Origin: Stratiolaelaps scimitus
Taxonomy: Eukaryota > Arthropoda > Arachnida > Mesostigmata > Laelapidae
Reading direction: 5' to 3'
Assembly: GCA_019614645.1 (NCBI GenBank)
Contig: JABWDB010000047.1
Location: 310,001-374,000, forward strand
Length of the DNA stretch: 64,000 nt
In this document: positions 13,344 through 24,300 of the stretch, one piece after another
How positions within the stretch are numbered: position 1 is the first letter of the stretch
How the letters are laid out: every line of letters starts with the position of its first letter
Position numbers and translations under genes: made by a program
The notes under the pieces: model-generated
Told to the model about the DNA's origin: nothing
Seen by the model: the letters and a program-made list of their open reading frames with translations, nothing else
Database searches by the model: none

Positions 13344-13689
13344 TGATTAATGTTTCTGGCTTGACTCAATTTTGAACGATTTTTAATCCCTTCTAGTAAG
13401 TGGAACCACAACGATTGGTAGATACAACAGAGCCACGTAGAGAACACTACTGATATGTTTCGCATAACATGCTTGTCAACGAGAGTTCTGGAAAATGATA
13501 TTTTTTAAATGTCAAGTCGTAAATCAAGCGGAAAATAGCGAGGTGGCCCTGAGTCGAACCAACGAAGCGAAATCTCTGGACGCAACTACTGACTGGACTA
13601 TTGAGAGGTACTACAATACGCATGCCTTCTAAATCTTTCTTTCGGACAGCTTGTCCTGATCAACATTTTCCAGGTGAAAATACGGACTA

Positions 13690-15958
13690 ATGTCATCCGA
13701 AAACAAAACAATTAATGAGCTGCGGCCAAACAGGCGACTTTTGGACCCGAATTTCGACTGTTACCGTTTAGCGCGTGATCAGCCTGAGGTCATTCAGCAC
13801 AAATTCGAGGTAAATATATATTGATGTGCTGGGGTGTCGTCAGCTTAAGCATTATATTAAACGTTTTGACACGGATGTTCATTGGAAAACTATTCTATAT
13901 GTTAGGATACATTGGGGTACAAAACGCCAACTGAATCAATAACGAAATTAAAGCTGAAAGCGTGGTAATGTTGTTACATTACCTTAGTGACACGCGGTCG
14001 GGTTACTTTTGATTATGGAGAAAACTGCAGATTTTGTAAACAACAAGCGCAACTAACGAGTGGTGACAAGACTTTTCAGAACTTAGCGATTGAGCAGTTT
14101 AGGTTTTAGGCAAATACTGCAATTTCAGCAGTGAGTATTCTTTAGCAGTTTACAATAAAAAAAATAATTTCAGAATACCATTCCTGCACACGAGGCGTTA
14201 TATTAAAACACAGTTGATAGTAGCTTGCGCACTTTAGGTGGTTTGTTCCTCTGTTGTTTGATTCATACAAGGCAATTGGTCCACAGTTGTAGCCAGTGAA
14301 CCTGTCAACCTACTAAACAATTAGTTAAAATCTATTGTTAAAACTATAGCCTCTCGGTTTGTACTGAGCGCTTCAACGCACGGACACAGACATTATCATA
14401 TTATTTATATATATATATATATATATAGGTGTTATTTGATATTATCCTCAGGAGAGGATAGCCCCATCCACAGAATTAACAGCCGAACAGTTCGGGTTTT
14501 GTCACGTTGAGTTACGTGCGAAACTCAACGCGCTCGTCCACGATGTCTTCCACCCCAACTCGGTGTTCTATGTTGCTCAGGATAAGGTAAGTTTTCTTCA
14601 TTTGATCAGCTACGGGCAGATACAGTGCCACCTCCGTTACCTGCTATTCGGCTGGGTTTTACGAAGCTCAATGACAGACTTCATAGACAATTAGCATCCG
14701 AATTAGCCCACCATAATATAAGACGTTATGAGCCGACTAGGATCATCCGACAGACTTTGGCTTGTATCTACTAATTAAGTAAGCGATAATTTAAGGGTTC
14801 CTCTTTGTGCGCCTATTTACTAAGTTTTAGTTAGGAGAGAACGAATGCAGAATAAAATAGATACGATGTATACAGATTGTTCTAACGAACAGTGACGCTC
14901 GTGTGCTGCCATAACGAGCACTACTGGATAATGTAATATTGTTGAGGATTTTGTTACGTTGTGTTGTTGTGCATTATTGCTATTGAACATAATTGCTGCT
15001 GAATCAATTGACTTTGCCGCCCGTATGTATGTATAAATATTTTCTGTAATAGGTAGAATGTTCGTGGATGTTCTCGTGAGTATTCAAGCATATAATTGAA
15101 AGATGCTGCTGGTGCAGTGATCTCAGACGGTGAAACCAAACGGATGTAAAATATTCCGGAGCATCTTGACAAAGGGTATGAACTTTTTTAGTATTCATAT
15201 AGCAAATAATGCTGCCGTTTATTCACTCCCATATGCTAGGTGTACCATGCCCGATACGAGAATGGGCGTCTATCGGAGCCGAGTGCTGTCTTGTCTTTGG
15301 CTTCTGCCGAGACAACAAGTGATGCGGACCAGTCTGAGGTGAATTTTCTGTTTGTGAGCAGAGAATTCGGTGTTTTGCTAAACCAAAAAGGAGGAATCGA
15401 TCTGCTTAAAACGGAACAGAGACAGCTTGGAAAGCCGTACGTAAATTTCACACACAACAGCCATAGTGCGTCCGTCGTAAAGAGGTATACTCCTCATAAT
15501 TAGTGAAGTGCTATCGAAAGCCGTTCCTGAGGACGTGCGAACCTCAAGTCCAGGAACAGGGCCACCATTTTAGGCCATCATTATTATTCATCATTGTATC
15601 TGATGATACCATCTTCAAATGTATATCACACGATGCAACTCGTCGGCATCCGTCAAGTGGAAAACCATTACAATTATTAAATACTGTTCACATAATGTTC
15701 ATAGGTTTGCCAAGCTAATGTCGTCGGAGACAGGAATCAAGAATGGAGTTCTGCTGGCCGGCAAGGGCAGGGTGTGTCTCGACAGCCAGCGTACACAAAT
15801 CGATGTTCTTATCTGCTCCGTGAAGGAAAAAGATTCTGGTGTGTAGACTTCCCATTTTGGTGTTGGCATAGCCAAATAGAATACTTGCTAACTTCGTACT
15901 CAGTCCACTTGGTGGTACTTCAATTTGTGGAGCTCAGAACATGACACTGTACAAGGTC

Positions 15959-15998
<40 letters not shown>

Positions 15999-18900
15999 TT
16001 CCCTATAAGAAACTCGATGCGTATTTCAGGCGAATCAGCGGACTACCCAGAGACGGTGCACTTTTTATCGTTGCTCGACTGGTTGACATTTGAAGGGGTC
16101 CCTGTCGCTGAGGGAGAATCTAGCTCAATAGAGTGGCAGCTAAGTAGACGAAGAAAGCTTTGTGGGACCGCAGTACCGAAGTCTGCAATGTTCCTCTATA
16201 ATTCTCGGTAAGGTTACCGTCAATATGAGAGATTATTTCACATAGTTTTGTTCATAAAATACTTCTGAAAAGACAGAAGTATAAGCTAACGTCGACTTTA
16301 AACTTTCACCGACGTGAAAGGTGCATACAGATATCTTCTTCAATGCTCTCTGAATGCATGTGTTAGTTGTTTTTTAAATAACACTATTGGTTTTGCTATG
16401 CAGATGTGAAGCACAGGGACAATAATTTAGGCGTTTGGCACATGACCCTGATGCTTACGACAATAGTTGTATTTTCATTGTATGGTTATTTTTGATAAAC
16501 AAAAAAAATTGTAGATATGAGTATCGATAGAAAATTATATTTATTCAGTTATAAAAATGGGCAACAATTATACCTGCTGAACGTCTCCAGCCCCTGAGTG
16601 TACCCAAAATAGAAATATGTGTATCCTGTCTGAAGAAGGCATAATTATCCCGTTTCAGAGCAAGCCACCTATTGGTGTGTTCGGAGTGCCAGTATAAATT
16701 CGAGTTTGATTCGGTGGTTCCTGTCATCTCTTCGGAGCAAAACAAGGTAGCACCCATAACCCGGTCGATTTTTCTATATTTTATTGTAAATATACACTAA
16801 ATATAACCACAACACCGGGACACAAACCGACTTGCTTTCATACACCCACTATAGTTAATAATAGAACATTTCGTCTAGACAGTCCTATTAATAGGTAACT
16901 TTTTAATGGATTTCTCAGCTCATTTGATCTATCAGAAGTCATTTAATCAGTCTACCATATCAATTCGATGTAAAGTGTCTTGTAAAGTGATTGTTGCTGA
17001 TTGTTTGTAATTCACCGTGATGAAGATTATAATAGTAATAATAATAATAATAATAACAATATGAATAAGAATTGTGATTACCAGTATTAAAAAATAACGC
17101 CTTAAATACCCACGAACGCAATAATACACCAAAACTCGGCTGCATTCTTCAACTGACCTCTTTTACAAGAAGCTAATGCGGAACGCTCTTACGGAACACC
17201 TGAAACCGGTGTCTTCAGGAGTGGCATGTAGACAATGATATTGTTCTTTCACATTACAGGATATCTCTAAGCAAGACCCAACGCCTCCTTTGTATACCTA
17301 CCTGCAGAACAATGAGGATGTTGTCGTGATGTTCCGTCTAGCACCGAATACGTCGAAAGGAGATGTTGACGTTACCATCACTCCATCAACTATCGAGGTA
17401 GAACTGTAATAGATCACTAAGTAACTAGAAAGTGGGCGACATAAAACGACTGTTATTATGTGAACGCGTTTACTCAGCGATAAACAATTTTCACTTAAAC
17501 AAAAACTGGGAGTCGTTTCATCATCCACGATTCTGGCAGATGTTAAAGCCAATGTTAAATTAAGGTTTGTCTCATGTGAATATGATGCTCGATTCACAGA
17601 TCAAGATTCGCAACGAAACGGTTCTTGACGGCGGGCTGGAAGCCGTTGTGGATACGAGCTCGTCTACTTGGTCCATAGTGGACGATAAACTTGAGGTTAG
17701 TATGCAGACAGCACGTAAACCAAGGGGCGTTGTTAGCCGGGAGTATGGCCAAACTCAGCTGAGAGCGGATAGAAACGGGTGAATCGTTGAGCGAAATAAA
17801 TGCTCCCGTCAGCTTCGAACGTCCTTCAATACCGTCAGTCCTCGATTTGTTCACCTGTTTCCCGTGGTGATCAGGTTTGCTGAGATCTATTTGGGGTTCT
17901 ATTCTAGGTGACGTTGATGAAATGCCGAGCTCAACGATGGCCACGTGTGGTAAAAGGCGAAACCAAAGGTGAAGAAGTTTATGATGCAGCTTACCTTGAC
18001 GAGGTCAGTTAAAATGCTAAGGCGGAAATCTTCCATGCACATAGTTTGCCAGATTCACAGCGTTGTTAATTGTGGATCCTGGTAACTATTCGCTGCATCG
18101 ATTTTTGCAAAATAATTTGATACTAGTCTTGTATAACTCGTACATTCAGTAAATGGAATCTAATGTGTGAATTTTAGTGCCCTTGAGCGGCTTTCTGTTT
18201 CGAATAGGTGGTGTAAGCTTATAGTACAGTGCGGTTCGAAGTAGCGTATGATATCTAGCTAGCATCCAGTAATGGATATGACTAAATAAGGTATATTGCA
18301 TATTTCAATTGGTACCTAATTCTTAATACACTACTGCCCTTTCATGAAAGACGCACGAACGACTTCGACACCTGACAGCAACCGATGATGACCTAGAAAA
18401 AATGAAATCAAATCCGCCAACCCAAGAATTAGGCGCCGGACTCGGCGATCGAGCTGAGGAGTGCGATGAGACTACAGAAGAGTTTAATCTGGTTGTTTTC
18501 AACGGCGAGACCCATGACAGGTAATAACATCTGATAAAGAAGCTTCATGTTTGAGCAGTACAAGAAGAAGATGCAGTCGCGTCGACAGTTTTCATTTAAG
18601 TGTGTGAAGTGTCACGGGGTCTTCCCAGATGCATTTAAAATATATTTGTGTTTGAATCCGGAAAACAATATAGCAATTGTAATAATGATAATAATAATAA
18701 TAATAATCATCATCATCATCATAAAAAGCTTGTATGCACAATTTGATTGGGTATACATTAAGACAACTATCGAAAAATGGGTGAGACTATTTTGTGTAAC
18801 TAGCCGTGAAAGTTAGGCGGTCTGCAGAGCTAGCCGCACACTGGACCCGGTTTGCACTAAAGATTATAATAAATAGCGGCATCTTTTTTATCTGTGATGA

Positions 18901-20679
18901 AATGGTCAATCGTAAAATCTGTGAACAAGAACAACAACGCTCGTCGGGCATCACATCTGGGCTACTCGCCTCAGTGGTATGGCGCTCACACTGACCAAAG
19001 GAGTCGTCCGTCTCTCGTCCAACTAGGCACTTCCGACATGGTTTTCTTATTACTTCTCGAGATCTCGGGGGACTTATGCAGTGCGGGGGTTCAGATGGGG
19101 AGACCGAGCCGTCAGTATCCTCTAGCAAGAGTATACTATACCAAGAACATTAATGCACTTGTTGCAATCTCGGAAATCAAAGGAATATTTTTTTGCAGAG
19201 TATCTGTGTGCAATTCAATGGCAATTAACAAGTCATGTAATACCTGTCGTGTCCATGTTTACCGATGATGACGCATACTTTATTCTGAGCACAGAGACTG
19301 GTCCTTGGATTTGTCTGGCCATCAATTCGTCATGGAGGTCCCTTCGCAGGAGGGGCCCCTCGTCGTCCTGAGACACCACGTCGATGGATTAGTTTGGAGA
19401 TTCGACTTTGAGGATCCACAGCAGGTATGAACATTGCCGTCTTAGATATCGCCTGTGTTAGTGTGAACAATCTGCTCAGCGTTATTTTTAAACAATATAA
19501 AAAAATATGAGTACAACAGAAACCGAATGGCCCGTGTGAACACTCGTACAATACGCGTTATGGATAGATATGTTTCGAGCCGCGTTATGAACAGTTTTCT
19601 AGCTATGTATATGTCAAACCATAGCGCAAGCTTAGTTGCAAGCTACTTTGAGCCGAAACGTCTTCGGAAAGCGTTTTTCATGCGCTGTATCGACCTCAAA
19701 CTATTGCGTACTGCGCTATTAGTAACCATATGCCAATGTTACGAGAACACTGACTAATATATAGGACTGACTGTGGCTATTATAGGACCGTATAGTTCCT
19801 AGGCACGTCTCTACACTCCACGCATTCGGATACGTGAGCGCATCAAAACGGGACAAGCAGTTTATGGCCAGTCATATTCCGGCTGCACGCGACGAGTCCG
19901 GATCCAGCGGAGATCAGAGCACACCGCGGGGTTCTAGGGGCGAGTATGGAGCTATCGTGGCCACCAATGGTCAGGTGTACATATACAAGAGCCCTGAACC
20001 CACGGATGGATACCAGCTGAAAAATAGGATAACTGGTCAGGTGAGTAGGATTTCATAGAAATTATTAGCTGGCTTGAATTCAACAAACCTTCTACAATCG
20101 CTTTGTTAAGAACAAGCTTTCGATTTTATAGCAGTGTTTTACTCAGAACACATTAATTAGCGATGGTGCCCGGTGACCAGTTAGGGGTCGTAAAATTTTC
20201 CTTGGATAGAGTGCGTAGATAGACTTCTCTTCCTCAATAGAACCTGGGCTGTACGCATTTCAGTTCTGTTAGAAACGGTTGCCTCTCAGTTGCCTCAAGT
20301 AAAATATATAGGCGAGCCGGAACTAGTGCCAAATTTCTCACACGGTTGTGGCAAATCAGAATAAGAATTTGCGCTATTCTACAGTGACTCCTTCGAGACA
20401 TTCGGGATTAGTAAACGCATTGTATTCGAGATAATCCCTGCGCTGCCGTGTCTACCTTTAAGTGTCTACCAACTGTGACATTTTCTTCGTTCACAATCGA
20501 ATATATTCCCACTGCGTCTTTCTTGATAATCACGGAACGTCTCAATGAAGGTTCAACATGTGGCGAAACAGTACGCGGTTCGCCTGGACATCACCGATGG
20601 GATGCTGGGAGCTGCGGCTGGAAACGGAGCCCTGTTCGTGCTTTCCAGGGATCGCCTGCATGTGGTCGCCATCAGCTAG
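13690..20679 (+). CDS. NUDCD1: NudC domain-containing protein 1, thirteen exons
   Basis: Exons: 13690-13809, 14452-14586, 15240-15436, 15705-15838, 16030-16207, 16659-16746, 17260-17397, 17600-17695, 17908-18003, 18351-18520, 19295-19424, 19786-20040, 20551-20679. Every junction is GT-AG, all phases agree, and the joined frame gives 621 residues with one terminal stop (human protein about 583). NUDCD1 is a NudC-like factor that pairs a beta-propeller-like fold with an inserted CS (p23-like) domain for co-chaperone contacts. Seen here: the N-terminal Arg-Leu-Leu-Asp-Pro-Asn-Phe motif, the CS domain at about residues 290-385 with Ser-Thr-Trp-Ser-Ile, and the C-terminal markers Leu-Arg-His-His-Val-Asp-Gly-Leu-Val-Trp and Ala-Ser-Lys-Arg-Asp-Lys. 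A Ser/Gly-rich insert (about 521-536) lengthens the loop after the latter. The Met context is weak (T at -3). Exon 6 was placed by phase and by similarity to the human linker. Confidence 0.95.
14406..14427. repeat. (TA)n microsatellite in NUDCD1 intron 1
   Basis: A 22-base TA run ending 24 bases before the acceptor of exon 2, in the zone where the branch site and polypyrimidine tract normally lie. Confidence 0.9.
15962..15997. repeat. (TA)n microsatellite in NUDCD1 intron 4
   Basis: A 36-base TA run ending 32 bases before the acceptor of exon 5. Only a short pyrimidine stretch (CTTCCC) separates the run from the rest of the acceptor region. Confidence 0.92.
16546..16572 (+). repeat. Dispersed short repeat, copy 2
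   Basis: Second copy of the block at 13317-13343, inside NUDCD1 intron 5 about 86 bases before exon 6. Same orientation, with three transitions between the copies. Confidence 0.5.
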
Positions 20680-20834
20680 CTGCAAGCAAACTCGAATGCC
20701 ACATTTCGTTGACAGAATAGGGCTTTGCTAGGATATATTGGTGCATATATATATATTTTTTTTTTAATGTTATGATATATTATATGTATATATTTATTCC
20801 AAAATATACTGAAACGTCATTGAATGCATGCATT

Positions 20835-20840
20835 AATAAA
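20835..20840 (+). terminator. Poly(A) signal of NUDCD1
   Basis: A canonical AATAAA lies 156 bases after the NUDCD1 stop codon, in AT-rich 3' untranslated sequence. The distance is typical for an arthropod gene. Confidence 0.7.
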
Positions 20841-20889
20841 GCTGTTCTGATCATGGACCACGGCAGTCGACCATTTAGCTACATATTAC

Positions 20890-20894
<5 letters not shown>

Positions 20895-20925
<31 letters not shown>
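20895..20925. repeat. (TA)n microsatellite
   Basis: A 31-base TA run just downstream of the NUDCD1 poly(A) signal. Confidence 0.92.
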
Positions 20926-20928
<3 letters not shown>

Positions 20929-21563
20929 GTGCTTTCCTTGGTTTTGTATAGTAGTTAACTGGTGCACCTAAGCCTAAAAACGAGTTCAGATATTATATTC
21001 TGCACGTATCACTTTTTCAATGTTTCATTTAACAATGATATGGTAATGGAGTTTTGAGTGCTTCTATACAAGGGGGCCTGCACTTTTCATGAGGGAACCG
21101 GGTAATTTGGTTCATTATGTTGAATCAGGCAAGCCTGCCGATTAGCTTGTTGACTAAAACCACATATTTCTTGTCTGATTCTCAGCTAACATTTAATGTT
21201 GACGGTACTGCTTTCGGTATTGCTTCACAAAACGGGGTTTGCATTAGACGGAACTAGCCTAAAGACGAATTTCGACCAATGGACTTTAAGAAAAAATTTA
21301 AACTCTTATTTCCTTCGAAGAACAACGATGTTTTTTATCCGATTCGGCGCTCGTGTCCGAGGCACTGATCTCTGCGCCCGCAGGCGAGCCATTGTCGTAC
21401 TCTGTTCCAGCGCATCGTCAAGGACGATGTTTGCATGAGGTAGATTCCTGAGATTTCCTGATTTTCGTGTTTTTTGTTGGGAGCAGGACTTGCGCTGCTA
21501 TTTTAAGACGAAAGCAACCCTGAAAGCTACTCTCACGATTGATGAGATATAGTCAAATTGCTC

Positions 21564-21731
21564 ATGCAGTCCAACCGGCGTCACCTATATTTGTACCCAT
21601 GTGAAACACAGGAACCGGGGGTTTATGAACAGATTCTCGGCGACAAAACGATGCTGCTTATAGACGATGGGACGACGGAATCGCCATTCGTCGGTTCGCA
21701 CCTCCGAGGACCGCTATCACCGGAGAAGTGA
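21564..21731 (+). CDS. Unassigned short open frame, 55 codons, possible terminal exon
   Basis: I do not recognise the product. The frame begins Met-Gln-Ser-Asn-Arg-Arg, contains Tyr-Leu-Tyr-Pro-Cys-Glu, and ends Leu-Ser-Pro-Glu-Lys before a TGA. Its residue mix looks more like a protein than its neighbours. A possible acceptor (GCAG) sits at 21566-21569, directly before the Ser codon. About 130 bases upstream, at 21437-21439, a candidate donor (GAG/GTAGAT) ends another open stretch in a compatible phase. Either the two form the end of a small gene or this is a chance frame. No domain supports a function. Confidence 0.2.
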   Translation: MQSNRRHLYLYPCETQEPGVYEQILGDKTMLLIDDGTTESPFVGSHLRGPLSPEK

Positions 21732-22459
21732 ATGCAGAGTTTTTTGCAGAGTCTGATTATATGGCTCGTTCTCGACCACGTTCATCACCTCAAAGTTGTT
21801 ATTATTAACGAGTTTCTAGCTGAGAATGGAAATAAGTTGAGGGGTCAATTCGCACATTCTCTTGATATAAGCTCGTTAGACGTCCGGTTGTGCTCACTAA
21901 TTGAAGCGGAGACAGCGGGATAGCAGCCATCAAAATATTGTAGAGATTGTATATGGCCTCCCGCATGGAGCTCATATGAAGGGTGTGCAAGAGCCACCGA
22001 CCAGTTGGCAACGTGTAGAAAATTCTCAGGGATCATACTTATAATTCACAAAAGCTCATTCATTATCTATAGTCATCCTCTAGACTTGAACTATTAGTGG
22101 ATCACAGCTGCATGTTAGGTCACTGTAAAATTATATGTAGCAGCAAATTAATATTATAAGTCTAAGGATGAGGACTTCTGCCCAAGCCTTTGATCGGGGT
22201 GCTGTTTTTCCTATAATATTAAAAACAAATATAGGTGCCTCCCTATTTGTCGTCATATTTTCTTCTAGGCGACCGAATATTTTGCTCTCTTATCCATGTT
22301 GACGTGCTTAGCTCAAATTGAAAATCCGCTTCTATGACAAAATTGACTATTCTTTTATTATCACCATTTTCATACGATAGTACACCATTGTATGGTATTG
22401 TTAACTACCAGAAGGCACTTGTGTTTCCACTTGCCGGCCACCTGAACCGCCACCCTCGT

Positions 22460-24300
22460 ACGTATGCCCTGTTCCATTGATTATTCTAATTACCAGAAAC
22501 CAATCAGATTATTCACCCCAAAGTTCTGTGCGCTCTCTGTGTCAGCAATCTGGCGGATCGCCCAGCCCGAGGTTCCGGTGCTCCACCGGAGCACCAGACC
22601 CACAGGCAAGATCATTCGCGCTCGCCCTCACCACGACGATCATCTCGTTGGGACTATCCCCCAGCCGCAGCGGCGGGGCGGCGGCGGCCACGGCGGCAGT
22701 GGCGGGCCAGGCGGAGCAGCGAGCGCTGACTACCTCTATGGGCCATTCCGAGTGCTGCGTTTCTTAGAAGTGTCGTCGCCGTCAGCGCCGCCGCCGCCAT
22801 GGGTCTGGCGTTTCTGCTATTGCTGTTCATCGTTGTTGGCGCCGCCGCCGTCGTCGAGTGAGTCAGCTCCTTTATCTCTGACAGAATCCGCCGCCGCCGC
22901 CGCCGTCGCTGCTGCCGCCGCGGCCGTGTACAGCAACCACTCGCTGGCGCTCGCTGTATGCCTCCCTACTTTCTTCCTTCCGCCGGGGCAGCCAGCAACA
23001 TCAACCGCAATCAAAGCAGTGCAGACAGCAACCGCACCACCGGCAGCGCCAGCAGCAGCAGCAACAGCAACAATCGTGTTCAGTTCGCCGTGGTGCCGCT
23101 GGTGGAGCCACCTTGGATTGTAGAGTAAAGTTGCTTGCTGTGCGAGGCAGTCGCCGGGGCCGCAGTAGAAGTGGACGAGAGGAGTCGAATCAACTCGTGT
23201 CGTTGCTGGCTGGTTAGTCTTAATCTGCAAGGTAGTTAGTTCATCCGTTAAGTTCGTGCGGGTGCGTGTACATCGTAGATTTTGCACATTCGGACGGCCG
23301 CTTCGCCGGTGATCACCGGCGTTCCTGCTGCCGCTGACGCGTTCGTTGTACGAAGCGAAACTTATCTACTCCTCTGTTGCACTGATAGAGCGAGAGTGTT
23401 TTCGATCGGGGCGAACTTCGTGCTCGTGCGACTGCTGCTCGCAGTGGTCGTCGTCGTCGTTGTTGAGCAGGGAAGTTGTTATTATTGTTGTTGTGAGACG
23501 AGAAACATTTGAAAGAGGATTTCAGAGAGATCGTGAGTTCTTGTGATTGTGTGTGTCGCTGTTGGTGAGCTGTGTCGTGAGTGCGGACGGAAAAGTTATC
23601 TCTGCCGGGATCAGAGGACAGCAGAACCCCAACGGCTGTGGTGGTACAAAAACAGGTTTGACAGTTGACGGACTCTTTCTATCGAGGAGTTGATCAGTCA
23701 ACGGGTAGCTGTAAGAGACGAGGAACGTGATAAAAAAGAAAACAGGTTCCCGCTGTTGCTGCTGTGAAAGTTGCGACTTCTAGACAGGAGTACAACGTCG
23801 CTTTCCTCTTGGTTCTGAGGTAGGTTCGAGGTCATTGCTGTTGTCGTACGTCGTTCTTTTGTTCTTGTGTATGCCGACAGTTCGCAGGTTCGTGGGACAC
23901 TGTGGGATGGTGCTGGTTGAGCTAGCCATTGGGCTGGACGTTGAACGCACTGTGTAGTCCGTCTAGATGGGACACAGCAGCTTTCGCATCGCTACCGGTC
24001 GATTCGGTTCGGCCGATTCCCAACGAACGATCCAATCCGCCGTCGGGTCTTCAACGTTTTTGACGGTTGCAACCGTCTGTCTCGCCGGAACTCGTCCGAA
24101 GGGCGATTCCGACAAACTGATACGACAGCGCTCTGGAGTTCAGTACCAGTATTCTCCTGCCATAGACGCAAGCACACTAAGTCACCTAACATCTTCAAAG
24201 CCTATAAACGTGAACCGCGGCCGGTTGCCATTGGCCACCTGTTCGTAGCGCGTTGTGTCCACGCGTTCGGTCCAAGCGTCGCTTTTCCACAAGCTCAATA
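22460..24300. other. GC-rich, triplet-rich island
   Basis: Composition shifts to strongly GC-rich with runs of GCC, GCT, CAG and GTC triplets. Open frames occur in all six frames (for example 219 codons from 22464), which reflects composition: the products are Ala/Ser/Pro-rich with no domain. A good donor-like site (CTGAG/GTAGGT) lies at about 23820. The look is that of promoter and 5' untranslated exon sequence, possibly a distal first exon of the ERM gene. No spliced product is shown. Confidence 0.35.

Larger units (their letters stand above)
10065..13689. other. Divergent intergenic region between the Popeye-domain gene and NUDCD1
   Basis: The two genes face away from each other across about 3.6 kb, so their promoters and 5' untranslated exons should lie here. 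I see pyrimidine-rich CT runs near 10075 and 10820-10850 and a (TA)n run at 12645-12665, but no confident core promoter. A 115-codon open frame at 11620-11967 (+) opens with GTG and shows no known domain, so it is not called. Confidence 0.5.

Noticed and set aside
13541..13615. Possible tRNA-like A/B boxes on the minus strand (GGTTCGACTC)
   Set aside because: The B-box-like sequence is present, but the T-arm stem does not pair and no cloverleaf can be drawn.
22464..23123. 219-codon open frame in the GC-rich island
   Set aside because: Length follows from the GC-rich triplet composition. Overlapping frames on both strands are similarly open, and the product is Ala/Pro/Ser-rich without a domain.
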